Assembly (NCBI GenBank): GCA_030618905.1
Contig: JAUXCL010000001.1
Coordinates: 1-49,468, forward strand
DNA from: Bacteroidales bacterium
Lineage (GTDB): Bacteria > Bacteroidota > Bacteroidia > Bacteroidales > B18-G4
Length of the DNA: 49,468 bases
Reading direction: 5' to 3'
The translations under genes were made by a program, and so were the position numbers. The notes below the pieces were generated by a model, which ran no database searches, was not told the DNA's origin, and saw nothing but the letters and a program-made list of their open reading frames with translations. Below, piece by piece: positions 17,052 to 27,695 of this stretch (position 1 is its first letter; each line of letters starts with the position of its first letter).

Positions 17052-20000
17052 TTATTGTGCCAGAGAGAATCTTAAACTGATGCCTCCATTTGTAGTTGAT
17101 GTTCGATATTGACTTGAGACAAAGGGGCTATTGATGATCTTATCAAAGAAGAAACGGAACATTAACTTATCACTTAAAGCATAATCAGCTGAGGTGTTAA
17201 TAGAAATAACCCTTTGTCCTGCCGAAACCTGGCTCAGGTTCTCATCAATCCTGCGTAGCACAGTCTTATTTTCTCGTACGGAAATGTCTAGTTTGAGGTT
17301 CAGGTCACTCTGCATTCGTTTTTTTCTGCCGCCTCCACCAAGCGCTTTAATGCTAAATGACAAATCCTTGATGCGATAGCCAATACCAACAACGATCTCA
17401 TTAGTTCTGATGTCAGTTACCTGGTTATTGGCATAACTCATTGTCAGGTTCCTGGATTTCTTCCATTCAAACCTGGTAGAGAGGCTGTTCTGGAAGGTCA
17501 TGTCGATAGAAAATAAGGGAGCAAATTGCTCAGCAATGGTAATTTGCCCCATATCATACCTGGGCACAAAGACATTAGAGAAATCCATAACTCTTGAGGC
17601 ATTGCCATCAATCTCCTGGTAATTGGGACTGGAGACAAACCGGGTTATGGCATAAACTGATCTGTAACCATGGCCCAGAGTGATCTTTTGAAATACGTTC
17701 TTGACACCTTTGATATTGGTCAAACCATTATAGGTAATGCGCCAGTTGGGTAATGGGAAAGATGGGAATATGGCTGAGTTAATCTGATCAGGGTTCTTGC
17801 CCTGGTAAGCCGCCCGGAATGAGTACATTAACACTTCTTGCTGTGTTGGTCCATAGCCATACGCATAGTACGCATTTGTGATGGAATCATAAACCAATGG
17901 TTGATTACTGCTGTTTGGGTTTTGTTCTCCAAGATATGCTGATACTTCCTGCCTGTAAGCCAGTAGGTTGTCAAATGCTTCAGAAGAATTGTTATCGCCT
18001 GCTTTTTCAAAAGCAGTACCTATAGAAATGTATGAAATACTGAAATTACCACCCGCCTGTGGTGAGAAGATCTGGAATTCTCCGAGTGAGTCTGCCCTGA
18101 AAAACTCTTGTAAATTATTGGCATAGGAGCGATCACCTGAAAATTCAATCTTGAAATCTGGAAATGGCTCAAAGGTGAGCTTATAGTTAAGCAAATCCGT
18201 GTGTTTTCGCATGAAAGCCTGGTTAAACACCGTGTCAGTTGTCAACCAGCCATTATTGATGGCATCGGGTCGGATGTCCTTCTGAGAGCCGAAGACGAAA
18301 CCAAGTCCCGGAGCATTATAGTTAAAGTTTGTCCCCAGAAAATCAGGCTGGGGCATAAACCCGGGCAAATAGGTTCCGTTGGTTTCAGTGTAGTTAAGTG
18401 AGGCCTTTTTGACACCCAGCAGGATGCGTAAAAATCCCTCTCCCACAATTTTTAAGTAGTTTTTCTTGGGTTTGACATCGGTGGTATCCTGTTCAGCTTG
18501 TTGATCTGCTCCCCTTTGCCGGTTCGGGGCCCCGCCACGTTGTCCTCCACCCCGGCTCTTACGGGTGAGTTGTTTCAGGTAAGGGCTTTTATTATAAAGG
18601 TTGTCGAAATTGAGCTTGTTATTGAACTGGATACTGTTCGAGTTTTCAATCTGGTTACCCTGTGTATTCTGGATGGATAATGGGGATGCCCTCCAGCTGT
18701 AATTGGCCTGGTAAGTAAAATTGGATCCAATCCAGTCGAAGATCGGTATTTTATTGATTGGGATTTTATAATTTACATTGAATGTTTGCGTATACAAATC
18801 TTTGATACCCCCCTGCCAGAACTGTTTGGAGATATCGATGGTGTCATTTGCCCCCTGATCAAAGAATTCACTGTTGGGATCTTTGCTGCCCGGTGCTTCA
18901 TTGATAAATGCTTTGGTCTGGGCATTGAAATCCACGGAAAGACCCTTTGAAAAGTCATATCGCAGGTTAAAGTTCCTGTTCCAATCCCATTTTCTGACAA
19001 ATGTAGGTGTGATTCTAATGAGACCAAGGCTCTTGTTCCTGAGTTTGGTTTCATTGTAATTCTTGACCATATCCGTGGTAAATGAAAAGGACTTGGGCAG
19101 GTAGTAAAAATTGAAATCTTTGATGAGTTTTAGTGATGACGACTTTGAAATAAAACCAATCCTTTCAAAAGGCCGTACATTCTTAGGTGCAGTGCTGAAG
19201 TTATATCCAAGCCCTCCCCGATGCTCCTTAGCTACATCATACTCTATATCAATATTGCGTGCATATAGGGTTGAATATGCATAGGTGACATTGAAGTTCT
19301 CAATGTCATAAACCCGCGGTTTCTTACTCGCCCCAACCCGGTCCTTTCTTACATTGATGAAGTTGATGCTGGTATGCTCAGTAAATTCCTGTGATGCCTG
19401 TAAAAGCGAATCCTGTAACGATTTTCGGGTGTAGGAGTTCATGTCATCCTTCATGAGGATATCCGGGTCCATGGGATTGTATTCGGGATTGCTGACGGTT
19501 TGTGAATAGTCGAAATGCAAGGGAACCCGAACACCTGACTTCTCAGGGAAGAATTCTCCAAGTTCCAGGTCGCTGGAGATACCCATCTGGGCAATGGATT
19601 CCCTTTGTGTTTGATTAACCTTTTGTTCCAGGGACCCAAAGTTTGGTGTACTGTAAGCACCAGAGAGTACAATGCGACCAAAATCGGCGAGATCAACCTT
19701 GACATTTGCCGTTGCTGCCCAACCACTCTTGTCATTGAAGTCAGTCAATCGCAGTTCATTAACCCAGATCTCTGCATTGATGCCTTCCAATTCTGTTTCT
19801 CCTGGTTTCCTGGGATTCCTTACCCCAATCAAAATAGCCATTACATCACTTATGGCAGGTTTACCAAGGACAGTGACTTTATTATTTCCATCATACTCGA
19901 TATAAGGAACATTCTGGTATATGTCTGAGCCCGGGATCCGCATCTGAATATTACGACGATGTTTTACATCAACGAGTGCCTGCAGGTCAATGTCAAACCT

Positions 20001-23000
20001 GTTGCCATAGGGCCAGATCACTTCCGGATCAATCGATTCCCATGGCGTGAAAGCCAGTGGTACCTCATATTCATAGTAGTTTTCGGTAAGGTCAGATCCA
20101 ATCCTGATAAAACATGTCAAATCACCATAATCTAATTCCTGGTCTTCCTTTCCTTTCTCGGCATGCACATACATTTTCAACCTTTTGTACTGCCTGAAAT
20201 CGAACTCAGTGGTTTTAAAAACTGCCCTGGCATCACCATCGACAAGGTCCCTTACAATTAATGAGAGGGCCTGCTCGTTTAACCTGATCAGGTTGGTGGT
20301 CCCAAGGTTAATCTCCCTTTCTATACCTGGAGGTATAACATAAGGAACTGGTATCCTTCTGCCATTTTCTTCAATGTTAACGGTTGATACATCAAATACG
20401 GTAGAACTTTGAATATCATTGGGAATGTAATCTCCAGGAGCAAAAAGATCATGTGCATAACGGCGCCATTCACCACGGACCAGCTCCAAAGTGGCAAAAC
20501 GCAAAACAATAGGCTTGGCGAAGTCTTTCATGAACATACGCATGAAACGGATGGATTTGAAATCATCAATCTTGCCAACTACATTAGCAGGAGAAGTAAT
20601 GGGCACCTTAAACTGGTACCAGTGAACCTCTCCAGCATCCCCATTGGCCAGCGGGATCCCCTGGGCATAGTGGATGTCAGTAATAAAATTTTGACCGACC
20701 TCCATTTTATCAGGATCAAGTTCGATCACATACTGAAAATATCTTTCTGATTCACTTAAAGTATTGTCACGGTTCAGGTCCTCAACGTTTGGTAAAGTTG
20801 TTGATGATGTCGGATAAGCCTCTGGATTTTGATCTTCTGTCGGCGAGTTGCCTTCAGACCTGTTGAACTTCTTATATCTTTCAAGGACACTGCCGTATAA
20901 AGGATCATTATCATAATCAGTGCCCCGGAAATAATGATAGTTATCCGTTGAAGGGTCACTTAATGCCTGCTGGAATGCTCCTGAGTTGGTGCCGAAAATA
21001 TTGCCAATTGAATCCAGGTATGGATGCAAAGCATCAGCACCACCATAAAAAGTCCTTTCGTCATTGTCGCCAAGCCCCTCATAACCAACATCCTGAAATG
21101 GCCTTGAAGCTGGGTCATTATCAAATGACTCGACCAGTGATTGGATGTTCGGAACCCGTCCCCAGCCTGTTGTATCCACGTTAGTTACTTCCGGAGAGGT
21201 AGGTAAACCATTTTCAAGACTTTTCCTTGAGTCCCTCAGGATATCTTCAGAGATATCACCAAGGTTGATATATAGTTTCCCCGGGTTGGTTGTGTCCCCT
21301 GTGAAAGGATCCATGAGCCAGAACTCAATGTATTCGACATTGGTCGCTTCAAAATCTGTCGACTCTATCCTTCGCATGATTCCACCCCAACGTGATTCCG
21401 GGTCAATCAGGGATCCGTCATCATTGATACCTCCGGAGACTGATGTTTGGCTTACATCAAAGTTATAAGATCCCTTCTCGCTGGGATAATATGCCATATT
21501 AAACACAGGGATGTTGGTGGGGACACCCGTTGGAATGTCTTTATTTGGGAATACTTCAGTTTCTAGTACCTGACGTACAGAGTTTTTAGATAATTCATTT
21601 TTGTTAATATTGGGTGGTACCAGGTTCGTATTCCTGTCATAAAACAAAGGATCGATGATGTACCAGGATAGGTTTGCCCTGTTCAGTCCGATCTCAATCT
21701 GCCTTTTCCTGCTTAAGGTGATCTCAGCTTCCGGGAATAAGTCGTACTGCCCCTGTGGGGTACTGGCCATAAACCAGGTACCGAAGTTTTTGAGGTCGAT
21801 GGTTGATTGGGCACCTTCAAAATCATCAATATAAGATGTGCCTGACTTTCCGATCACTTTGGAATGCCCGGGAATAAACTGGGCGAATTCACCGGAGAAG
21901 ATCACATTGGATGGTGCCTTTGTAGAAATTCCCGGGATCTTATCAATCATCTTTGTGATAAACCTTGACTGGGTCTGGTAATTCATGTCAAATCCCCACA
22001 TGGTATTGGAAACCGGATCATTGCCATAACTGACTTTCTGGGTCAGAGGCCGCTCTGTAAGGTTCATCAGGGTAGCCCCGATATAAAAATCCTTGTTGAA
22101 TTGATGCAGCACATGTGCCCCCATATACCTCTTTGTTTGCAGGTTAAAGAGACTTTGATTTTCCAGGGAGATATTGATGGGTGTACCTGAATTCAGTATC
22201 CCTTCATTGATGATCCTCACCCTGCCAAGCGTGTAATCAACCGTATAATCCACATTCTCGGTTAGCGTCCTTCCACCGGCTGTAACCCGGACAGACCCTT
22301 GCGGAACATTAAAAGCATTTAATGATATTTCATTCCCGGATGAGGAACTGTAATAACCCGTAATCAGGTATTTGTTTTTCTCCGGGAATTGCTCTGCCCC
22401 AACCTTTGTTTGGGTATAGAGCGAATCATAAGAATAATGATTGGCAAGGGTAGTGTCACCCCCTGCATCCAGAATAAGTTCCCGGATGTATTCTCCAAAG
22501 GGCTCCAAAACTGTAAAATAAACCTTGCCATTGGAAGCCTGAATTGTACCACCGTTGTTAGCTGCACCGTCGATAAAATCGAAAATTCCGTCAGCGGGAG
22601 GATTCATAATAGGGTTCAAGTTGTCAAAGTTCATCAGCTGAATCAAGGGGACCCCTTTGATTCCATCCGGGCCATTGGTAAAATAACCGGTTGGAACCTG
22701 GTTCTGATTACCAGCGTAAAGGATGTTCAGGATGAACTTATCACGGTTAACCTGATAGGCTCCCAGAGAGTAAACATTTTTCATCATCAAGTCCCACATA
22801 GGTATGCCAGGGTCAAGGGTTGTACTCTTCAAGAGCTTGGTTACAAGACAATTGGGAGCAGGAATACCCTGGTCAGAAAACCAACCAACCTGGAATACGG
22901 AATCATAACCGATTACAGAGTATTGGTAGGTAACTGCCAGGGTTTGATCGAAGTTGAGAGTGGTATTCAAAGAGATAAATCCTAACTTGGGGTTTAGCGT

Positions 23001-24353
23001 GTATTCGGATGGATCCAGCTTTCTTGCCACCTCCACTTTCTCAAAATCTGCTCCCGGGGTAAAATCAAAAGTAACTTTCAGGTAATCGGATACCGTGTTG
23101 ATATTGGTAATCTTGGAAGTATCCATCTGGGCAAGCAGATTATTGGAGTAGTTAGATGGGAGAAAGTTCCCGGGTATCCTTTGTACCACATCAGTGTTGT
23201 AGATGTTAGAGTACTCACCCAAATCCTGAAATGCTATAATATTTCTGTTTTCCGTTACTGCTGCTCCGATATTGGTTACCCATACTTCAACCCTGAGGAT
23301 ATTGACATCGGAAGTGACAATAGGAAGATTTTTCAAGGCATTCTCATAGTTATTCCTGAACTGATGAGAAAGGAAAAAGTGTTTGTTTTCGTCATAATCC
23401 AGGGATGTCAGGCTGAATTCATTGGTTTGTGCACCTCCCTGGACTGTAACTGTGGATGTTTCACTTTGCTGTTGGGAAAACACACCGGTAATAGAGGTAC
23501 GACCGAATTGCAATTTGGTCTTGATCCCAAACAGACTTTGACTTCCATTGATCAGGGATGTGGTCAGGGGCATAGAAACGTTTCCACCTTCAATCAACTG
23601 GATGATATCATCCTCTTTACCCTCATATTTTAATTGTAGTTTGTTCTCAAAATCGAAAGTGGCTTCAGTATTGTAATTGGCACGGAATTCTATCTTGTCG
23701 CCGATTTTGGCAACCACATTCATCTGGATTTTTTCCTGGAAATCAAAATTCGTTGATCTCCTCTGCCTGACATTCAGGGTAGGGTTGTCCGTCTTGTTAT
23801 GCAGGATGCCAAAGATCAGCTCTGCGGTTCCCTGAGGGCGGATATCAATGGTGTTATTCCCGAATATGGTTTCAAAGAATTTACCGCCTACATAGATCTT
23901 AGGTATGATGCCGTCCCCCTTGTCAAAACCAGAAGCTGCAAGGGACCTTTCTTTCCAGTAGTTTTGCAATGAATTTTGCAATTCGTAATCCTGGTACTCG
24001 TCAAACGACATATAGGTTGGATTGCGATAATCAAAATCCCCGACTTTATTTCTAAATATGTATTGGTTTGTTTCCGGGTCGTATTCAATCTCTGTTTGGA
24101 TGTTGGATGGGTTCTTCAGGTAAAGGCCATGTGTATCCGCGGGTTGGAAAAGCAGGTCGCCAGCATCCTGGAATGGGAATACTAAATTGGCAGGGGCAGT
24201 GGTGTCCGGAATGGTGTCAGGAGCTAATATAATATTACTATTGTCCTGTACCCCATTTGTTGGGTATACCTTGGCCGGTATTTTCCAGACGATTGATACA
24301 AAGGTCAGGACAATAACAAGCTTTATAAAATATTTAACATATCGTACCAACAA
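17052..24353 (-). CDS. sprA: SprA/Sov, type IX secretion outer-membrane translocon
   Basis: At 2433 residues this is the size of known SprA proteins (about 2,400). SprA forms the very large single-chain beta-barrel through which type IX secretion substrates cross the outer membrane, and it is needed for gliding motility in Flavobacterium johnsoniae. Visible marks are an N-terminal hydrophobic signal (FIKLVIVLTFVSIVW), the early segments YIFRNKVGDFDYRNPTYMSF and GGKFFETIFGNNTIDIRPQG, two related N-terminal domains, and hundreds of residues of aromatic-alternating strands ending ISLRFSLAQ. No ATG lies between the in-frame stop at 24381-24383 and the signal, so TTG 24353 (or the next TTG) is the best start. 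It lies between ruvA and gcvH. Confidence 0.96.
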   Translation of the reverse strand: MLVRYVKYFIKLVIVLTFVSIVWKIPAKVYPTNGVQDNSNIILAPDTIPDTTAPANLVFPFQDAGDLLFQPADTHGLYLKNPSNIQTEIEYDPETNQYIFRNKVGDFDYRNPTYMSFDEYQDYELQNSLQNYWKERSLAASGFDKGDGIIPKIYVGGKFFETIFGNNTIDIRPQGTAELIFGILHNKTDNPTLNVRQRRSTNFDFQEKIQMNVVAKIGDKIEFRANYNTEATFDFENKLQLKYEGKEDDIIQLIEGGNVSMPLTTSLINGSQSLFGIKTKLQFGRTSITGVFSQQQSETSTVTVQGGAQTNEFSLTSLDYDENKHFFLSHQFRNNYENALKNLPIVTSDVNILRVEVWVTNIGAAVTENRNIIAFQDLGEYSNIYNTDVVQRIPGNFLPSNYSNNLLAQMDTSKITNINTVSDYLKVTFDFTPGADFEKVEVARKLDPSEYTLNPKLGFISLNTTLNFDQTLAVTYQYSVIGYDSVFQVGWFSDQGIPAPNCLVTKLLKSTTLDPGIPMWDLMMKNVYSLGAYQVNRDKFILNILYAGNQNQVPTGYFTNGPDGIKGVPLIQLMNFDNLNPIMNPPADGIFDFIDGAANNGGTIQASNGKVYFTVLEPFGEYIRELILDAGGDTTLANHYSYDSLYTQTKVGAEQFPEKNKYLITGYYSSSSGNEISLNAFNVPQGSVRVTAGGRTLTENVDYTVDYTLGRVRIINEGILNSGTPINISLENQSLFNLQTKRYMGAHVLHQFNKDFYIGATLMNLTERPLTQKVSYGNDPVSNTMWGFDMNYQTQSRFITKMIDKIPGISTKAPSNVIFSGEFAQFIPGHSKVIGKSGTSYIDDFEGAQSTIDLKNFGTWFMASTPQGQYDLFPEAEITLSRKRQIEIGLNRANLSWYIIDPLFYDRNTNLVPPNINKNELSKNSVRQVLETEVFPNKDIPTGVPTNIPVFNMAYYPSEKGSYNFDVSQTSVSGGINDDGSLIDPESRWGGIMRRIESTDFEATNVEYIEFWLMDPFTGDTTNPGKLYINLGDISEDILRDSRKSLENGLPTSPEVTNVDTTGWGRVPNIQSLVESFDNDPASRPFQDVGYEGLGDNDERTFYGGADALHPYLDSIGNIFGTNSGAFQQALSDPSTDNYHYFRGTDYDNDPLYGSVLERYKKFNRSEGNSPTEDQNPEAYPTSSTTLPNVEDLNRDNTLSESERYFQYVIELDPDKMEVGQNFITDIHYAQGIPLANGDAGEVHWYQFKVPITSPANVVGKIDDFKSIRFMRMFMKDFAKPIVLRFATLELVRGEWRRYAHDLFAPGDYIPNDIQSSTVFDVSTVNIEENGRRIPVPYVIPPGIEREINLGTTNLIRLNEQALSLIVRDLVDGDARAVFKTTEFDFRQYKRLKMYVHAEKGKEDQELDYGDLTCFIRIGSDLTENYYEYEVPLAFTPWESIDPEVIWPYGNRFDIDLQALVDVKHRRNIQMRIPGSDIYQNVPYIEYDGNNKVTVLGKPAISDVMAILIGVRNPRKPGETELEGINAEIWVNELRLTDFNDKSGWAATANVKVDLADFGRIVLSGAYSTPNFGSLEQKVNQTQRESIAQMGISSDLELGEFFPEKSGVRVPLHFDYSQTVSNPEYNPMDPDILMKDDMNSYTRKSLQDSLLQASQEFTEHTSINFINVRKDRVGASKKPRVYDIENFNVTYAYSTLYARNIDIEYDVAKEHRGGLGYNFSTAPKNVRPFERIGFISKSSSLKLIKDFNFYYLPKSFSFTTDMVKNYNETKLRNKSLGLIRITPTFVRKWDWNRNFNLRYDFSKGLSVDFNAQTKAFINEAPGSKDPNSEFFDQGANDTIDISKQFWQGGIKDLYTQTFNVNYKIPINKIPIFDWIGSNFTYQANYSWRASPLSIQNTQGNQIENSNSIQFNNKLNFDNLYNKSPYLKQLTRKSRGGGQRGGAPNRQRGADQQAEQDTTDVKPKKNYLKIVGEGFLRILLGVKKASLNYTETNGTYLPGFMPQPDFLGTNFNYNAPGLGFVFGSQKDIRPDAINNGWLTTDTVFNQAFMRKHTDLLNYKLTFEPFPDFKIEFSGDRSYANNLQEFFRADSLGEFQIFSPQAGGNFSISYISIGTAFEKAGDNNSSEAFDNLLAYRQEVSAYLGEQNPNSSNQPLVYDSITNAYYAYGYGPTQQEVLMYSFRAAYQGKNPDQINSAIFPSFPLPNWRITYNGLTNIKGVKNVFQKITLGHGYRSVYAITRFVSSPNYQEIDGNASRVMDFSNVFVPRYDMGQITIAEQFAPLFSIDMTFQNSLSTRFEWKKSRNLTMSYANNQVTDIRTNEIVVGIGYRIKDLSFSIKALGGGGRKKRMQSDLNLKLDISVRENKTVLRRIDENLSQVSAGQRVISINTSADYALSDKLMFRFFFDKIINSPFVSSQYRTSTTNGGISLRFSLAQ

Positions 24354-24461
24354 AAAATCGAGTTTTAACAGGTAAAGGGTTTAGCGTAATTACTCAAAAT
24401 TTTGTAATTGAAAAATGCTTTATCTCTAACCACCTTTAATAAAACAGGATATGCATCTGTA

Positions 24462-25061
24462 TTAAAGGATCTTCAAAGCTTCCTTTATAATATTTTCAAC
24501 AGATGCAGCATTTTCACCTTCAATCAGCTTGTCTGACTGAAGGATTTTATCGATCGCTTTTTCAGCTTGAACTTTACTAAACCCAAGTATAATTAAACCT
24601 GTTAACGCTTCTTGCTTGATCGTATTGTGTGAAACCGGCAAATTTTCTGCTGAAATTACTGCCTTATCCAGTTTATCTTTCAAATCAACGATGATCCTTT
24701 CGGCTGACTTTGCTCCAATGCCCTTCACCGATTTTAATGTTGTAACATCCTTCATCACAATGGCGTGAATCAATTCTTCCGGTGTCAGAGAAGAAAGAAT
24801 AAGCCTTGCTGTGTTAGCCCCAATACCACTTACGGAAATCAGCTGCCTGAATAAAGTCCGCTCTTCCTCTTCCATAAAACCAAAAAGTAATTCAGCATCT
24901 TCCCGTACCACATGATGTAAATACAAACGGCACTGCTCATGGTCTGCCAACAATGCATAGGTGTGAAGGGAAATGTGGATCATATATCCCAGGCCATTGA
25001 TATCAATAATCGCATGTGTGGGATGTTTTTCAGCTAACCTGCCCTTAATATAAGAATACAT
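24462..25061 (-). CDS. ruvA: Holliday junction branch migration protein RuvA
   Basis: This 199-residue protein has the RuvA layout. The N-terminal OB fold is MYSYIKGRLAEKHPTHAIID. The double helix-hairpin-helix region is LISVSGIGANTARLILSSL and LKSVKGIGAKSAERIIVDL. A short linker leads to the C-terminal domain that touches RuvB (EALTGLIILGFSKVQAEKAI). The tetramer binds Holliday junctions and loads the RuvB motor, whose gene is at 39467-40492. No ruvC is in the window. It has its own -7 element, and sprA begins 108 bases after its stop. Confidence 0.96.
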   Translation of the reverse strand: MYSYIKGRLAEKHPTHAIIDINGLGYMIHISLHTYALLADHEQCRLYLHHVVREDAELLFGFMEEEERTLFRQLISVSGIGANTARLILSSLTPEELIHAIVMKDVTTLKSVKGIGAKSAERIIVDLKDKLDKAVISAENLPVSHNTIKQEALTGLIILGFSKVQAEKAIDKILQSDKLIEGENAASVENIIKEALKIL

Positions 25062-25105
25062 AAAGATTTGGGTTACAATTTAATTCTCGTAAATATGCAA
25101 AACTA

Positions 25106-25113
25106 CAAATATA
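25106..25113 (-). promoter_or_regulatory. -7 promoter element of ruvA
   Basis: Minus-strand TATATTTG, exact to TAnnTTTG, with the implied start about 35-40 bases before the ruvA ATG. The -33 element is not recognisable. Confidence 0.5.
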
Positions 25114-25215
25114 ATTATGGTAAATCCTTTTCGTTAAAAAAGTCTTGCAAATTTATACCGGTTATAAATTTATAAAATATTGATACGAATTGATGCAATT
25201 GAAATGACTTATTAT

Positions 25216-25223
25216 TAGTTTTG
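25216..25223 (+). promoter_or_regulatory. -7 promoter element of the malic enzyme gene
   Basis: TAGTTTTG, exact to TAnnTTTG. It overlaps the first codon (TTG 25221) of the longer reading frame, which argues for the ATG at 25266 as the start. No good TTTG stands at the -33 distance. Confidence 0.5.
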
Positions 25224-25265
25224 TGGCCAAGTATTGTTAAAAGTTTCACAACTAAATTTATCATC

Positions 25266-27542
25266 ATGGATACCCTATTCAGGAAAGACGCTTTTGCTTA
25301 TCATGCTGAGGGCCGGCCAGGCAAGATCGAAGTTATCCCCAGCAAACCATATTCCACACAACGTGATCTGTCACTTGCCTACACTCCGGGTGTGGCTGAT
25401 CCCTGTCTGGAGATCCACAAGAACCCGGACGATGTGTATAAATATACTGCCAAAGGCAACCTGGTGGCGGTCATTTCCAATGGAACCGCCGTGCTGGGCC
25501 TGGGTGATATAGGTCCTGAAGCCGGAAAACCGGTAATGGAAGGGAAGGGCTTATTATTTAAAATCTTTGCAGATATTGATGTGTTCGACATTGAAGTTGA
25601 TGTCAAGGATATCGACAGGTTTGTTGATACAGTGGTGGCCATAGCCCCCACTTTCGGGGGTATCAACCTGGAAGATATCAAAGCCCCTGAATGTTTTGAG
25701 ATCGAGATGCGTATTAAAGAAGCTCTGGACATTCCTGTGATGCATGATGATCAGCACGGTACAGCGATCATTACCGCAGCCGGTTTGATGAATGCGCTGG
25801 AAATGACCAATAAAAAAATTGGAGAAGCCAGGATTGTTGTCAATGGTGCCGGAGCCTCAGCTGTTTCCTGTACCAAGCTATATATTGCCCTGGGAGTAAA
25901 ACCGGAAAATATCATTATGCTCGACAGCAAGGGCGTGCTTCATGTGGACCGGACTGACTTGAATCCTAGCAAACAACAATTTGTAACAAGCAGAGATGTA
26001 CACACACTTGAAGAAGCCATTAATGGTGCCGATATGTTCCTTGGGCTTTCTGTTGCCGATGTTCTGAAAAAAGAGTTCCTGCTGTCAATGGCAGAGAACC
26101 CGATTGTTTTTGCCCTGGCCAACCCAAACCCGGAGATCAGTTATAATGATGCTATTGAAACCAGGTCGGATATTGTCATGGCAACAGGGCGTTCGGATTT
26201 TCCAAACCAGATCAATAACGTACTTGGATTTCCATTTATCTTCAGGGGAGCGATGGATGTGAGGGCTACGGAGATTAATGAAGAAATGAAACTGGCAGCC
26301 TCACGTGCCCTGGCTGAACTAACCAAGGAGCCTGTTCCTGAGGAAGTAAACATCGCGTATCACGAGAAAAACCTGACGTTTGGGAAGGAATATATCATTC
26401 CTAAACCCACTGATCCAAGATTAATTCTTCGTGTGGCACCTGCAGTTGCACAAGCTGCCATGGAAACTGGTGTGGCCAAAAAGCCAATTGAAGATTGGGA
26501 GAAATATCGAGAAGAGTTGGGTAAACGCATCGGCCTGTCAAATCCATTGCTCAGGCAAATCAAAGGACGTGCGAAAAGTGATCCTCAAAGGGTGGTGTTC
26601 GGAGCTGCAGCGAATTACAATATGCTTAAAGCTGCCGAAATCGTACTCAATGAAAATATTGCCAGGCCAATCCTGCTTGGGGATGTTAAAAAGATCCGGA
26701 AAATCATCGAAGAGCATTCATTAGAACTGGCGGGAGTTGAAATGATAGACCCCAGGAGAGACGATCAGGAACAAAGAAGAGAAGAATTTGCCGAATTGTT
26801 CTATCAAAAGCACCAACGTAATGGCATTACCATAAAGGCAGCATTTGACCACCTCTTACACAGGAATTACTTTGCGCCTATGCTGGTGGAGACAGGGCAT
26901 GCCGATGCAATGGTTTCCGGGTTGATCAGGAATTACCCTGAGGCCATCAAACCTGCGCTGGATATCATCGGTATGAGGGATGGGGAAAGATTGATCACCG
27001 GAATGTATATCATCAACACCAAAAGAGGACCTTATTTCTTTGCCGACTGTACCGTCAATAAAAGCCCGACTATGAAAGACCTTGTTGACATCACACTGCA
27101 GACCGTGACCGCAGTTCACAAATTAGGTACCAAACCAAGGGTGGCTTTTCCTTCTTATTCAAATTTTGGATCCAATCCGGGTGATATTCCAAACAAACAA
27201 AGGGAAGCTATTGAATACCTGCATAAGCACCATCCGGATATCGTTGTAGATGGTGAAATGCAAGCCAATGTCGCCCTGAACAACGAGATCCTGAAAGATA
27301 ATTTTCCCTTCTCCACGTTGATAGATGGACCTGCTAATACCCTGATATTTCCTTATCTTACTGCGGGAAATATTGCGTACAAATTACTGCAGGAACTTGC
27401 TGATGTTGAGGTGATAGGACCAATCCTCAACGGCTTGAACAAATCTGTTCACGTACTTCAGATAGGAAGCTCGGTGAATGAAATTGTAAATATGGTAACC
27501 ATAGCTTCTGTGGATGCCATCTGCGTGAAGCGTAAATGTTAA
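25266..27542 (+). CDS. maeB: NADP-dependent malic enzyme with phosphotransacetylase-like domain
   Basis: This 758-residue fusion is typical of MaeB. The malic enzyme half (about 1-425) shows the malate-site segment SLAYTPGVADPC, VISNGTAVLGLGDIGP, MHDDQHGTAIITAAG and the nucleotide fold VVNGAGASAVSCTKLY. The C-terminal half (about 430-758) resembles phosphate acetyltransferase (RVVFGAAANYNMLKAAEIVL, DGEMQANVALN) and in this enzyme class is regulatory, not catalytic. It decarboxylates malate to pyruvate and makes NADPH. ATG 25266 is chosen over the longer frame because the -7 element lies across 25221. Malate dehydrogenase follows 153 bases downstream under its own promoter. Confidence 0.95.
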   Translation: MDTLFRKDAFAYHAEGRPGKIEVIPSKPYSTQRDLSLAYTPGVADPCLEIHKNPDDVYKYTAKGNLVAVISNGTAVLGLGDIGPEAGKPVMEGKGLLFKIFADIDVFDIEVDVKDIDRFVDTVVAIAPTFGGINLEDIKAPECFEIEMRIKEALDIPVMHDDQHGTAIITAAGLMNALEMTNKKIGEARIVVNGAGASAVSCTKLYIALGVKPENIIMLDSKGVLHVDRTDLNPSKQQFVTSRDVHTLEEAINGADMFLGLSVADVLKKEFLLSMAENPIVFALANPNPEISYNDAIETRSDIVMATGRSDFPNQINNVLGFPFIFRGAMDVRATEINEEMKLAASRALAELTKEPVPEEVNIAYHEKNLTFGKEYIIPKPTDPRLILRVAPAVAQAAMETGVAKKPIEDWEKYREELGKRIGLSNPLLRQIKGRAKSDPQRVVFGAAANYNMLKAAEIVLNENIARPILLGDVKKIRKIIEEHSLELAGVEMIDPRRDDQEQRREEFAELFYQKHQRNGITIKAAFDHLLHRNYFAPMLVETGHADAMVSGLIRNYPEAIKPALDIIGMRDGERLITGMYIINTKRGPYFFADCTVNKSPTMKDLVDITLQTVTAVHKLGTKPRVAFPSYSNFGSNPGDIPNKQREAIEYLHKHHPDIVVDGEMQANVALNNEILKDNFPFSTLIDGPANTLIFPYLTAGNIAYKLLQELADVEVIGPILNGLNKSVHVLQIGSSVNEIVNMVTIASVDAICVKRKC

Positions 27543-27612
27543 TGATCCCGATTGGCCTTATGGTGATTATTTTAGCTTGATCAACATCTTCTTCTTTTCA
27601 TGACATCCGTCA

Positions 27613-27643
27613 TTTGACATAATGGAATTATGTCGTATATTTG
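27613..27643 (+). promoter_or_regulatory. Bacteroidota promoter of mdh (full match)
   Basis: TTTG at 27613-27616, 19 bases, TATATTTG at 27636-27643. Both elements match the published consensus TTTG-N19-21-TAnnTTTG exactly. The leader to ATG 27696 is about 45 bases. This is one of the two cleanest promoters in the window. Confidence 0.8.
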
Positions 27644-27695
27644 CTTTTCTCATTAAAATCCAAACAGAATAATAATCCAATAAATCAGCATTCAT

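Noticed and set aside
22389..22985. 198-codon plus-strand frame opposite sprA
   Set aside because: It is a shadow of the sprA coding strand with no family-like sequence, promoter or start signal; other long antisense frames in sprA and the 194-codon frame opposite the M20 gene (32949-33533) are rejected for the same reason.
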